The translations under genes and the position numbers were made by a program. From the NCBI GenBank assembly GCA_016700175.1, contig CP065003.1, positions 2,862,001 through 2,926,000 of the forward strand: a stretch of DNA of 64,000 nucleotides, read 5' to 3'. Below the pieces are notes generated by a model. It saw only the letters and a list, made by a program, of their open reading frames with translations, did not search any database and had not been told where the DNA came from. The stretch is from Acidobacteriota bacterium. GTDB taxonomy: Bacteria; Acidobacteriota; Blastocatellia; Pyrinomonadales; Pyrinomonadaceae. Shown here one piece after another: positions 51,704-59,883 of the stretch. Numbering within the stretch: position 1 is the stretch's first letter; the number at the start of each line of letters is the position of its first letter.

Positions 51704-51728
51704 AGCCGGCGGTTGGCTGCCGCCGGCT
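51704..51728 (-). terminator. Perfect 9-bp hairpin after the GWxTD gene
   Basis: AGCCGGCGG and CCGCCGGCT with a 7-nt loop; the minus strand continues TCTTCTTTGCC. It lies 24 bp after the GWxTD stop and just before the GNAT gene start on the same strand. Confidence 0.7.
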
Positions 51729-51752
51729 CTTGTGTTGTAAGTTCAGAGTTTG

Positions 51753-53363
51753 TTACTCGATGATCCTGAACTTTTCGGCCGGGGTCAGAGTCCTGACCTC
51801 CGTACCGACCTTGTCCTGGATCCTGATCTTGATCTCATACTCTCCCGGCTCAAGACCTGAAGTCGGCAGAAGCCTGGCAAGCGTAAGACGCTGTCCCGAA
51901 TCGCTGAGGCCGGACCAGTTTTCCGGCTCGCGGAGTATCTCCTTGCCGTTCTTCGTAAGGATGTACTCGACATCGACCGCCGGACGCAGCGTCGTCTGGT
52001 CGATCTTGGCGTTGTATACCTGAACGTAAATACCGACATCCTGCCCCTTCTTGAAGTCTCCCGAGAGATTCGGGATTACCTTCGCGTTTCCGATAACGAA
52101 CATCGCTCCGATATCCCGGTCGTCGGTCGGGCGAAGCTTGGAAGCAAGGATCAACGTCGATGTCCAGAGATTGTCCTTGTCGAACTTGGGAACCTTGAAA
52201 CCGATGCTGCGGATTCCCTTGTTTCCGGAAGCGACGTCGCGAACGACAACCTGCACCTTGTAATTGCCCGGTGCGAGCGGTTGCGCGTTCTGGTAGACCG
52301 ACTTGCGCTCCTTTTCTTCTGCCAGGTCGACTGCGGTTGATTGCGCAAGCACGGAATCTTCGAAGATACCCACCCGGCGGTCGGTGACGGCCGTAATGCG
52401 CCCGAAGATGTTCATACGCGCGGTCGGAACTCCGCCAATGTCCTCGAAGACAAGCTCTTTGTTCTCGGTCTGGATCGTGAAGGTCGTGATAACACGTTCG
52501 TCGGACTGCTTGAAGAAATCCACTCTCAGATCGAAATCGAGCGGGTTGTTGTCGATGACCGGCGTTTCGTCAAGCGTAGCCTGTAGATCGGCATACTTGA
52601 CTTGGGGCGGGCGCTGGAGGTCCGCGATCAGTTCGATCCTTCGGAACGGAGAATCCTGCTCGCGATAAAAGTCTCTTTGATTTATACCCGCAATGCGATC
52701 GGACTTACTCGAAATTCCGAGCATTTCATTTGTCGTGAGGCCCGCTCCGGGAACGAAAAGAAGCGCGTCCTTTTCGTTAGCGTTTCTCGCGATACGGTAT
52801 TCGCCTGTGCCGGTCGGATCGACGAACTCGATCTCGATGCCGCTGCCGATGCCTTCTAGATAGCGGTAGAACCAAATCTCGAACGGATAGGTCGTCGTAG
52901 TTCCGCCACCTTCCCAGGCCGGTCTGTCATATGCACCGCCCATCGGGCGCGACTCGACGCTGTCCGGCTTGCCCCACGCGATGTAGATCCTGCCGCGGTC
53001 GGTCATCCAGCCCGGCTTTCCGGACGTGAAGTGCTCGTTCGCATACGCGATGCGTTCGTAGTACTCTTCGCGGTATTCGTTCTCTTCGGTATCCGGGTTC
53101 GGATCGCGCCGGCGCCAGAAACTCTCGATGAAATTTTCGCGCTCTTCGTCGGTCTTGAGAGCCTTGAAGGCTTTCTTCTCTTCCTCTGTAATGATGTACC
53201 TGACGTCCTTGCTGACCCAGTCGTCATAGATCCGCGCCTTTTCTTCCGCGGTCATCCGAGGCTTGTCCATCGGATCATCGATCTGGGCGAACGCCGCGCC
53301 AACGAACAGCGAGGCGACAAAGGCCGAAACGGCGAGCGTACGTATTGATCGCGAGTAAATCAT
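51753..53363 (-). CDS. Exported GWxTD-domain protein
   Basis: 536 residues with a signal peptide (TLAVSAFVASLFVGAAFAQ). The GWxTD domain is clear: YDDWVSKDVRYIITEEEKKAFKALKT, FIESFWRRRDPNPDTEENEYREEYYERIAYANEHF and KPGWMTDRGRIYIAWGKPDSVE. A beta-rich C-terminal half of about 300 residues follows (LKVQVVVRDVASG-like strands, EYEIKIRIQD). GWxTD proteins are common in Acidobacteriota and Bacteroidota/Chlorobi; the function is unsettled. Monocistronic. Confidence 0.9.
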   Translation of the reverse strand: MIYSRSIRTLAVSAFVASLFVGAAFAQIDDPMDKPRMTAEEKARIYDDWVSKDVRYIITEEEKKAFKALKTDEERENFIESFWRRRDPNPDTEENEYREEYYERIAYANEHFTSGKPGWMTDRGRIYIAWGKPDSVESRPMGGAYDRPAWEGGGTTTTYPFEIWFYRYLEGIGSGIEIEFVDPTGTGEYRIARNANEKDALLFVPGAGLTTNEMLGISSKSDRIAGINQRDFYREQDSPFRRIELIADLQRPPQVKYADLQATLDETPVIDNNPLDFDLRVDFFKQSDERVITTFTIQTENKELVFEDIGGVPTARMNIFGRITAVTDRRVGIFEDSVLAQSTAVDLAEEKERKSVYQNAQPLAPGNYKVQVVVRDVASGNKGIRSIGFKVPKFDKDNLWTSTLILASKLRPTDDRDIGAMFVIGNAKVIPNLSGDFKKGQDVGIYVQVYNAKIDQTTLRPAVDVEYILTKNGKEILREPENWSGLSDSGQRLTLARLLPTSGLEPGEYEIKIRIQDKVGTEVRTLTPAEKFRIIE

Positions 53364-53536
53364 AGCTTTCAGTACTCCAATTGCTCCGGAAACTTAAAAA
53401 GCGAAAAGTCCGGCGATTGAAATGCCCGATTATATCAGACTGAAGTGGATTTCCAACAACGTTTCAGGATGCGTCGCCGCGAGCGAGCGGTTGTATTGAG
53501 GGCCTCTAGAGGCAGGAAAACTTGGCACCAACTGCC

Positions 53537-54592
53537 TCAGTCCGTCTCTCTTTTTTTCCCAAAGACGTAGGCGACAACGATCGATACTATATACAGGGCA
53601 AACATCGGCGTCGCGAACAGCAGCATGTTCGGTATGTCGCCGGTCGGGGAAATGAAAGCCGCGGCGATCATCATCACAACCAACGCTATCTTCCAGACAC
53701 GAACGAGGAATCCCGCCGAGACTATACCGATCCGCGCAAGTACATAAGTAACGGCGGGCATCTGGAAAATGATTCCCATCGCGAGCATTATCAGCGTGAT
53801 GAAATCGAAATAGTCGGTCGCACGGATCAGAAGCTGAAAATCCGGGCCGAGGCTCAAGAGGTATCTCGCGGCGGGCGGAAACAGTATGTAATACGCGAAG
53901 GCCGCACCCAGGACAAAGGAAATGGTCGAAAGCAAGATGAACGGCGTGACGTACTTTCGCTCGTGTTTGTACAGAGCTGGCGAGATGAATCCCCAGATCT
54001 GGAGCAGTAGGAAAGGCACCGATACGGCAATGGCGCTGTAAAGGGAGACTGTAACGAGCAGTGTGAACTGTTCCGGAACGGTCGTGACGATCAATCGTTC
54101 GTTGGCGCCCGGTGCGTTGCCTTCGGTTGCGGCGATGTCGACCGGGAGTTTCACTCCTTTGGGGACCACGCCGCCCGATGTCAGGATCTGCTCCTGCGTA
54201 AACAGCGCCGGCCGCCCCGCCTTGTCATTCTCTACTACAGCATCGACCGATGTCCCTGGAGCGACAACGGCGGTGCCTATCGTGGTCGCCCGGTCAAAAA
54301 CATAACTGCCCTTGTCGCCCGGTTTCAGGTCTCGAAGCGCGATTACCTTCTCGGTTCCGTTCCGGCCCTCGATCGTCACTTCCTTGCGCTGAGCCTCCGC
54401 GAGCGCTCTTTCGACAGGCGCCGCGAGGAATTCGAAGATCCTGTCGGAAACGAACCAGCACCCGATGAACGCGACGAGCACGAAGACGACCGATCGGACA
54501 AGGCGGCCGCGGAGCTCGTCCAGGTGTTCAAGGAACGACATCTGGCCGCCAAGTTCCTCATTCGTCTCGTTCTCATCCGTCATTTCTTCCAT
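53537..54592 (-). CDS. tatC: Twin-arginine translocase subunit TatC with an enlarged periplasmic loop
   Basis: Core receptor of the Tat export system. The N-terminal MSFLEHLDELRGRLVRSVVFVL is the TatC signature (signal-peptide binding Glu). Downstream, FLLLQIWGFISPALYKHERKYVTPFILLSTISFVLGAAFAYYILFP and MPAVTYVLARIGIVSAGFL complete the six-TM plan. At 351 residues it exceeds the usual 240-270. The excess, about residues 65-165, lies in the first periplasmic loop between TM1 and TM2 and looks beta-rich (KGSYVFDRATTIGTAVVAPGT). Cotranscribed with tatA/B and selD upstream. Confidence 0.92.
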   Translation of the reverse strand: MEEMTDENETNEELGGQMSFLEHLDELRGRLVRSVVFVLVAFIGCWFVSDRIFEFLAAPVERALAEAQRKEVTIEGRNGTEKVIALRDLKPGDKGSYVFDRATTIGTAVVAPGTSVDAVVENDKAGRPALFTQEQILTSGGVVPKGVKLPVDIAATEGNAPGANERLIVTTVPEQFTLLVTVSLYSAIAVSVPFLLLQIWGFISPALYKHERKYVTPFILLSTISFVLGAAFAYYILFPPAARYLLSLGPDFQLLIRATDYFDFITLIMLAMGIIFQMPAVTYVLARIGIVSAGFLVRVWKIALVVMMIAAAFISPTGDIPNMLLFATPMFALYIVSIVVAYVFGKKRETD

Positions 54593-54627
54593 CTTTAGGG
54601 TCGGGGATGCTGCGGTCGGAGTGCGCG

Positions 54628-55083
54628 CTACAACCAGTTACGTTTGTCGTCTGAGGGGTCTTCCGTCGATTCTGACGGTTGATCCGGGTCCATTGAGGCA
54701 GTGCTGTCTTCTTTCGAAGGCAAAGAGTACTTATCGAACTCCTCTTTGCTCACTTCGCGTACCTGGGGTCCCGGCGAAGAGGTTTCGCCAAGGCCTTCTT
54801 CCTCGCTTGCCGTCGGCCTCAGCCCCCGCCGTGATATGTCCCTCGACACTCCTGGTTCGATCTTTCGGTCTTCGAAACTCGAGTCATCGAAAGAGGCCTC
54901 TCGTTCCCAAGTTTCCCGAAAATCGTTCGACACCTTTCGAAGCTCTGTGAGCATTCCGCCGAGCTTTCTAGCCATTTGAGGAAGCTTGCGCGGACCGAAG
55001 ACGATAAGCGCGATGATACCTATGAGGATCAGCTCCTGAGTGCCGATCGATTCGAGGATCAATAGCTGTAGGTTCGGGATCAT
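54628..55083 (-). CDS. Tat translocase subunit TatA/TatB
   Basis: 151 residues. A single N-terminal TM and hinge (GTQELILIGIIALIVFGPRKLPQMARKLGGMLTELRKV) with the FGPRKLP signature is followed by an amphipathic helix and a long acidic, Ser/Pro-rich tail. The length and Glu in the TM border favour TatB or a bifunctional TatA; only one such gene is present next to tatC. Gaps of 35 bp to tatC and 26 bp to selD indicate one operon. Confidence 0.92.
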   Translation of the reverse strand: MIPNLQLLILESIGTQELILIGIIALIVFGPRKLPQMARKLGGMLTELRKVSNDFRETWEREASFDDSSFEDRKIEPGVSRDISRRGLRPTASEEEGLGETSSPGPQVREVSKEEFDKYSLPSKEDSTASMDPDQPSESTEDPSDDKRNWL

Positions 55084-55109
55084 CTTGTCTAAGCGCGAAA
55101 AATTCTGAT

Positions 55110-56129
55110 TCAGGCGACCGATATCAGGTATTCGCCCTTGGCCTCTACCCTGCCTATCACTATTGCGAAAGGCAGCGCCTCAAGTATCGAGTTCGCTCTT
55201 TCCGGCGCGACGGAGATCAGAAGTCCTCCGGCGGTCTGGGGGTCGAGAAGAACGCTTTGCATTACGGCGGACACGTTTTCCTTAAATTCTAACGCGTCAC
55301 CGATGTATTCGCGATTGTTGCGATCTCCGCGTGTCAGCATCTTCTTTTCCACGAGATCCTCGACGAAAGGCAGAAGCGGTACCTTTTCAGATTCGATCTG
55401 AAAGCTTGTCGAACTCGCTTTCGCCATTTCGTAGGCGTGCCCGAGCAAACCGAATCCCGTGATATCCGTGCAGCCGCTTGCGCCAGCGGCTTTCATGGCC
55501 GCAGCCGCTTTCTTGGCGGATTCAGTCATTACCGCGATCGACGCGTTGATAGACTCTTCGGGCGCAATGCCGTGTTTTATGGCGGTACTGATCACGCCGG
55601 TGCCGATGGGTTTGGTCAGAATAAGTACGTCGCCCGGTTTGGAGCCCGCATTCGTAATCACTTCGTGATTACGAATGATGCCGGTCACAGCATATCCGAA
55701 CTTGATCTCCGGATCGTCAATCGAATGGCCGCCCAAAATCGCCACTCCCTCTTCGATCATCGCCTCCTGACCGCCCGCGAGTATCTCGCCCAAGATGTCC
55801 CAGTCGCCCTTCTGAGGAAAACCGACAACCGAAAGCGCCGTGAGCGGCGTTCCTCCCATAGCGTAGACGTCGTTAAGGGAATTGATCGCGGCGATACGGC
55901 CGTAGGCCCTCGGATCATCGGCAACCGGTGTGAAAAAATCTACGGTTTGAACAAGCGAAGTCTCGTCGTCAAGGCGAAACACTCCCGCGTCGTCGGCAGT
56001 TTCAAAGCCCACGACGATTCTCGGGTCAGTTTGCTTCGGAAGTCTGCTCAAAACTTGAGCAAGGTCTCGCGGGGCGAGTTTCGCCACTCAACCCGCACAG
56101 GAGACCATTTCCGTCAGACGCTTGGCCAT
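55110..56129 (-). CDS. selD: Selenide, water dikinase, selenocysteine-containing (in-frame TGA)
   Basis: Makes selenophosphate from selenide and ATP. The uninterrupted frame starts at 56087 with VAKLAPRDLAQVL, but it continues upstream through a TGA at 56088-56090 to an ATG at 56129, preceded by AAGGGGG. The completed N-terminus is MAKRLTEMVSCAG-U-VAKLAP, placing Sec14 and Lys17 three residues apart like catalytic Cys17 and Lys20 of E. coli SelD. A stem-loop with a G-first loop follows the TGA (56045-56061). Other motifs are FETADDAGVF, TVDFFTPVADDPRAYGRIAAINSLNDVYAMGG, ILGGHSIDDPE and LLDPQTAGGLLIS. 339 residues. Without Sec the catalytic residue would be missing. Confidence 0.9.
56045..56061 (-). 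promoter_or_regulatory. Candidate bacterial SECIS stem-loop in selD
   Basis: On the minus strand TGCTCAA-GTT-TTGAGCA: a 7-bp perfect stem and 3-nt loop whose first base is G. The loop begins 33 nt after the TGA, inside the distance range known for bacterial SECIS elements. A second possible small stem (CTCGC-CCC-GCGAG) lies closer to the TGA. Confidence 0.6.
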
Positions 56130-56157
56130 AAACCCCCTTCAAGTTTCTTTCTTTCTG

Positions 56158-57021
56158 CTACTTTCCCATCAAAAGGTTGTAGATCCTGTCCAAATCGGAT
56201 TCACCGTAAAACTCGAACTCGATCTTTCCCTTTGTGCCTGTACCGTGCTTGACGATCTTCACGTGTGTTCCGTAGCGCCTCCGCAGTTTGGTTTCCGCGG
56301 CGCTGACATTCGGATCTGCCTTGTCTCCCTCTGCGAACCGCACTTTCGGCTTGGACGGGTTGATGAGCTTCTTGACCGCCTTTTCGGTCTCGCGGACCGA
56401 CATCCCACGACTTATGATCTTGGACGCGAGTGATTCGATAGCCTTATCACCATTGACCGCGAGCAATGCCCTGGCGTGGCCCACAGTAAGTATCCCGCCC
56501 TCGAGATACCCCAGCACTTTCGAAGGAAGTCTCAGAAGACGGAGATAGTTAGCAACGAACGGCCTCGTCTTGCCGACACGGCCGGCCACCTGCTCCTGGG
56601 TTAGAGAGAATTCGTCGATCAGCTTCTGGTACGCACGCGCTTCTTCAACGGGGTTGAGCTCCTGGCGCTGTATGTTCTCGATCAGAGCGATCTCAAGCAT
56701 CTTGTCGTCGGAGATATCGCGCACTACCGCGGGGATCTGCTTCAGACCGGCTCTCTGGGCCGCCCGCCATCTTCGTTCGCCCGCAACGATCTGGTAAGCC
56801 TCGCCCTGAGTCCTGACGACGATCGGCTGAACAACACCGTTCACGCGGATCGACTGTGCGAGTTCTTCCAGCTCATTCTCCGGGAAGTTCTCTCGCGGCT
56901 GTTCGGAGTTTGTCGAAAGAAGCTCGACATCAAGTTCCAGAAAGCCGCCTTCGGTTTGTTTTGCCCCCGGCTCTTCGCCCAGGAGAGCGCTAAGCCCCCT
57001 TCCTAAGGCCTGTCTGCTCAT
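56158..57021 (-). CDS. parB: Chromosome partitioning protein ParB
   Basis: 287 residues. The N-terminal ALGRGLSALLGE is the ParA-interacting tail. LELDVELLSTNSEQPRENF..LEELAQSIRVNGVVQPIVVR..YQIVAGERRWRAAQRAGL is the CTP-binding ParB/Srx domain (GERRWRA), followed by ALIENIQRQELNPVEEARAYQKLI and an HTH (EFSLTQEQVAGRVGKTRPFVANYLRLLRLP) for parS. The C-terminal dimerisation region is normal. The start overlaps parA by 32 bp. selD follows 28 bp downstream. Confidence 0.95.
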   Translation of the reverse strand: MSRQALGRGLSALLGEEPGAKQTEGGFLELDVELLSTNSEQPRENFPENELEELAQSIRVNGVVQPIVVRTQGEAYQIVAGERRWRAAQRAGLKQIPAVVRDISDDKMLEIALIENIQRQELNPVEEARAYQKLIDEFSLTQEQVAGRVGKTRPFVANYLRLLRLPSKVLGYLEGGILTVGHARALLAVNGDKAIESLASKIISRGMSVRETEKAVKKLINPSKPKVRFAEGDKADPNVSAAETKLRRRYGTHVKIVKHGTGTKGKIEFEFYGESDLDRIYNLLMGK

Positions 57022-57775
57022 TGTCGATTACCTCCTTTGCGAGATTGATGTAGCTCTCGGCTCCCCGAGACCGTATGTCATAGAGAATAATAGGTTTACC
57101 ATAACTGGGCGCCTCCGCCAGACGGACATTTCTGGGGATCACGGTCTTGAGGACCTGACCGCCGTAAAAATCCCTCAAGTCGTTTGCTACGGCTGATGAA
57201 AGATTCGTTCGCTCGTCGTACATTGTGAGAAGCAATCCCTCGATCGAAAGTCCCGGATTCAGCAGCCGTCGGAGATGAGCGAGCGTGTCGAACAGCTCCG
57301 TGACTCCCTCAAGCGCAAAATACTCGCACTGTATCGGGACGAGCAGCGAATCTGCGGCCGTCAGGCCGTTTACGGTGAGCAGCCCAAGCGAAGGAGGACA
57401 ATCGATGATCACGTAATCGAAGTCGCCCCTGAGTCTCTCCACAAGAGCCTTCAGCCTGTATTCCCTTCGTTCTTCGTTGACCAGTTCGATCTCGGCTCCT
57501 GCGAGCTGCTTGTCCGCAGGGAGCACGAACAAGAGCGGCAGCTCGGTTGGTTGGATTACATCCTCGACCGCCTCGTCCCGGCACATAGCGTCATAAAGCG
57601 TCTTTCTGTTGCGGAGCCTTTCTATTCCCGAGCCCGAAGACGCATTTCCCTGGGGATCTGCGTCGATCAGGAGTACTTTCTTCTCCCTGATCGCCAGGGC
57701 GGCGGCCAGATTGACGGCAGTTGTAGTCTTTCCAACGCCTCCTTTCTGGTTGGCGATCGCGATTACTTTTCCCAT
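56990..57775 (-). CDS. parA: Chromosome partitioning ATPase ParA
   Basis: 261 residues from the ATG at 57775 (MGKVIAIANQKGGVGKTTTAVNLAAAL); the longer frame adds 14 residues with no support. The deviant Walker A is KGGVGKTT, Walker A' LLIDADPQGN, Walker B YVIIDCPPSLG. It segregates the origin region together with ParB bound at parS. Located downstream of parS and mnmG. rsmG, often between mnmG and parA, is absent here. Confidence 0.95.
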   Translation of the reverse strand: MGKVIAIANQKGGVGKTTTAVNLAAALAIREKKVLLIDADPQGNASSGSGIERLRNRKTLYDAMCRDEAVEDVIQPTELPLLFVLPADKQLAGAEIELVNEERREYRLKALVERLRGDFDYVIIDCPPSLGLLTVNGLTAADSLLVPIQCEYFALEGVTELFDTLAHLRRLLNPGLSIEGLLLTMYDERTNLSSAVANDLRDFYGGQVLKTVIPRNVRLAEAPSYGKPIILYDIRSRGAESYINLAKEVIDNEQTGLRKGA

Positions 57776-57853
57776 TGGCTTGAGGAATCGTGTGGATTCT
57801 GAGGTCAAATCTAGCACAGAACCTGTGGCCCTGCTATCGGCAATTGCCGCAGA

Positions 57854-57869
57854 AGTTTCACGTGAAACA
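57854..57869. promoter_or_regulatory. parS site
   Basis: AGTTTCACGTGAAACA matches the 16-bp bacterial parS consensus at 15 positions, with a perfect 14-bp palindromic core GTTTCACGTGAAAC. It lies 79 bp upstream of the parA start. ParB should nucleate here, which also supports an origin-proximal location. Confidence 0.93.
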
Positions 57870-57898
57870 GCACCGCAGAGGTGATCTTCCGAACAAAA

Positions 57899-59776
57899 TC
57901 AGGCAGATTTTGACGCCGTCAGGTGCACAAGCACCGTCGATAGAGCTACAGGTGTGAGGCCGTTGATCTTGCGTACCTGCCCGAATGTCCTGGGTTTCGC
58001 TCTTTCCAGCCTTTCGACCATTTCAGTCGACAGCCCGCCGATCTCTCTGAAATTAAAGCTCTCCGGCACGCGAAGATTGTCGTGACGAAAGACGCGGGCT
58101 TCCGCGGCATGCTGCTTCTTTATGTAACCCGAGTAGAGAGAATCGGCCAGCGCCGTCTCGAGCTCGGATTCCGTCACCTCGTTGCGGATCTCCGGCGGGA
58201 GAAGCCGGTGCACGAGCCCCGTATCGACACCCTGACGCTGCGCAAGCTGGGAAAGCGTGAACGAATCTCCCAGGTCAACATCGAGCATCTGGGAAACCGC
58301 GGCGTATTCAGAATCCGAACGCTTGAACCGAGTCATATCGAGCGCGTTTCTTGCGGCCGCCAGCCGGTCGCACTTCTTGTTGAATCTCTCCCAGTCCGAA
58401 TCACGCACGAGACCAACCTCGTTCCCTTTAGGCGAGAGCCTCTGATCCGCATTGTCGTGCCTAAGGAGCAGCCGCGCTTCGGCCCTCGAAGTGAAAATGC
58501 GATAGGGCTCGTCGACACCGTGACGGATCAGGTCATCCACCAGCACCCCTATGTACGCCTCGCTTCTTTCCAAAACGACCTGTTCGCGATCGTCGACGTG
58601 AAATGCCGCATTGATACCAGCCATAAGCCCCTGGCACGCCGCTTCTTCATATCCGGTCGTGCCGTTGATCTGCCCGGCCAAAAAGAGACCTGAAACACGG
58701 GAAGATTCCATCGTCGGCTGCAACTCACGCGGATCCACAAAGTCATACTCGATCGCGTAGCCGGGGCGTATGATCCGCACCTCTTCGAAACCTTCGATCA
58801 TTCTCAGCAGTTCAAGCTGAAGCTCCGCAGGCAGCGATGTCGAGAAACCGTTGAGATACACCTCGTTGGTGTCGTGACCTTCCGGCTCGAGAAAAAGCTG
58901 ATGCCGGTCCTTGTCCCCGAACTTGACCACCTTGTCTTCGATCGAAGGGCAGTATCGCGGTCCGACCCCCTTGATCGCCCCGGAATACAGCGGGGACTGA
59001 CGTATATTTTCATTGATCTTCCGGTGCAAATTGGCGTTCGTGTAGCCGATGTAGCAATTGATCTGCGGCTGTTCGATCGCTTCGGTAGCGAACGAGAACG
59101 GTACAGGCCTCTCGTCCGGGGGCTGTTCCTCGAATCGCGACCAGTCGATCGTCCGCGCATCGAGCCTTGGAGGAGTGCCGGTCTTGAGCCTTCCCACCGG
59201 AAATCCGATCTCCTTGAGGTTCTGAGCAAGTTCGATGGATGCCGGCTCGCCGGCGCGTCCTGCGGAGTAATTCCTGAGCCCCGTGTGGATCTTTCCGTTA
59301 AGGAATGTCCCGGTCGCCACGATCACGGCCTTTGCGCCGAATCGCCTTGTGTCCTGCATCTCCACGCCGACGGTTATTCCATTCTCGGTCAGGAGCCTTA
59401 CCACGACGCCCTGACGAAGATGCAGGTTCGGAGTGGCCTCAAGCACGCGACGCATCTCCGTCCTGTAAAGAGCGCGGTCGGCCTGTGCACGGGGCGACTG
59501 AACAGCAGGCCCTCTCGACCGATTCAGAAGCCTGAACTGTATCCCGGTCCTGTCGATGACACGTCCCATGATCCCGCCTAGAGCATCGACCTCGCGAACG
59601 ATATGGCCTTTCGCGATACCGCCGATGGCGGGGTTGCAGGACATCTGGCCGACAAGGTCAAGATTGATCGTGACAAGCGCTGTCTCCGCACCCAGGCGCG
59701 CGGACGCGGAAGCAGCCTCGCACCCTGCGTGGCCTGCGCCGATCACTATCACATCGAATTTCTCGTCAAAGTACAT
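57899..59776 (-). CDS. mnmG: tRNA uridine-5-carboxymethylaminomethyl synthase MnmG
   Basis: FAD-dependent subunit (with MnmE) that modifies U34 of certain tRNAs. The start is chosen at the ATG at 59776 (MYFDEKFDVIVIGAGHAGCEAA), which matches other MnmG N-termini; an ATG six codons earlier is possible. The FAD motif GAGHAGCEAA, MSCNPAIGGIAKGHIVREVDALGG, VIDRTGIQFRLLNRSRGPAVQSPRAQADR and GLFLAGQINGTTGYEEAACQGLMAG are all present. 625 residues, usual length. mnmE is not in the window. Confidence 0.95.
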   Translation of the reverse strand: MYFDEKFDVIVIGAGHAGCEAASASARLGAETALVTINLDLVGQMSCNPAIGGIAKGHIVREVDALGGIMGRVIDRTGIQFRLLNRSRGPAVQSPRAQADRALYRTEMRRVLEATPNLHLRQGVVVRLLTENGITVGVEMQDTRRFGAKAVIVATGTFLNGKIHTGLRNYSAGRAGEPASIELAQNLKEIGFPVGRLKTGTPPRLDARTIDWSRFEEQPPDERPVPFSFATEAIEQPQINCYIGYTNANLHRKINENIRQSPLYSGAIKGVGPRYCPSIEDKVVKFGDKDRHQLFLEPEGHDTNEVYLNGFSTSLPAELQLELLRMIEGFEEVRIIRPGYAIEYDFVDPRELQPTMESSRVSGLFLAGQINGTTGYEEAACQGLMAGINAAFHVDDREQVVLERSEAYIGVLVDDLIRHGVDEPYRIFTSRAEARLLLRHDNADQRLSPKGNEVGLVRDSDWERFNKKCDRLAAARNALDMTRFKRSDSEYAAVSQMLDVDLGDSFTLSQLAQRQGVDTGLVHRLLPPEIRNEVTESELETALADSLYSGYIKKQHAAEARVFRHDNLRVPESFNFREIGGLSTEMVERLERAKPRTFGQVRKINGLTPVALSTVLVHLTASKSA

Positions 59777-59799
59777 CTTCGGGATTCCGATCATCGGTC

Positions 59800-59828
59800 A
59801 AAAAAGGCGGGTCTCCCCGCCTTTTTTT
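59800..59828. terminator. Intrinsic terminator, A6-GGCGGG-TCTC-CCCGCC-T7
   Basis: A GC stem flanked by A and T runs on both sides, so it can work in either direction. It ends the TssB-TssC gene transcript on the minus strand and isolates it from mnmG. Confidence 0.88.
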
Positions 59829-59883
59829 AAACCGTTATTCTATGAGATTGTCATCGATTTTCCAACATCCGAGCAAGGGCCTT

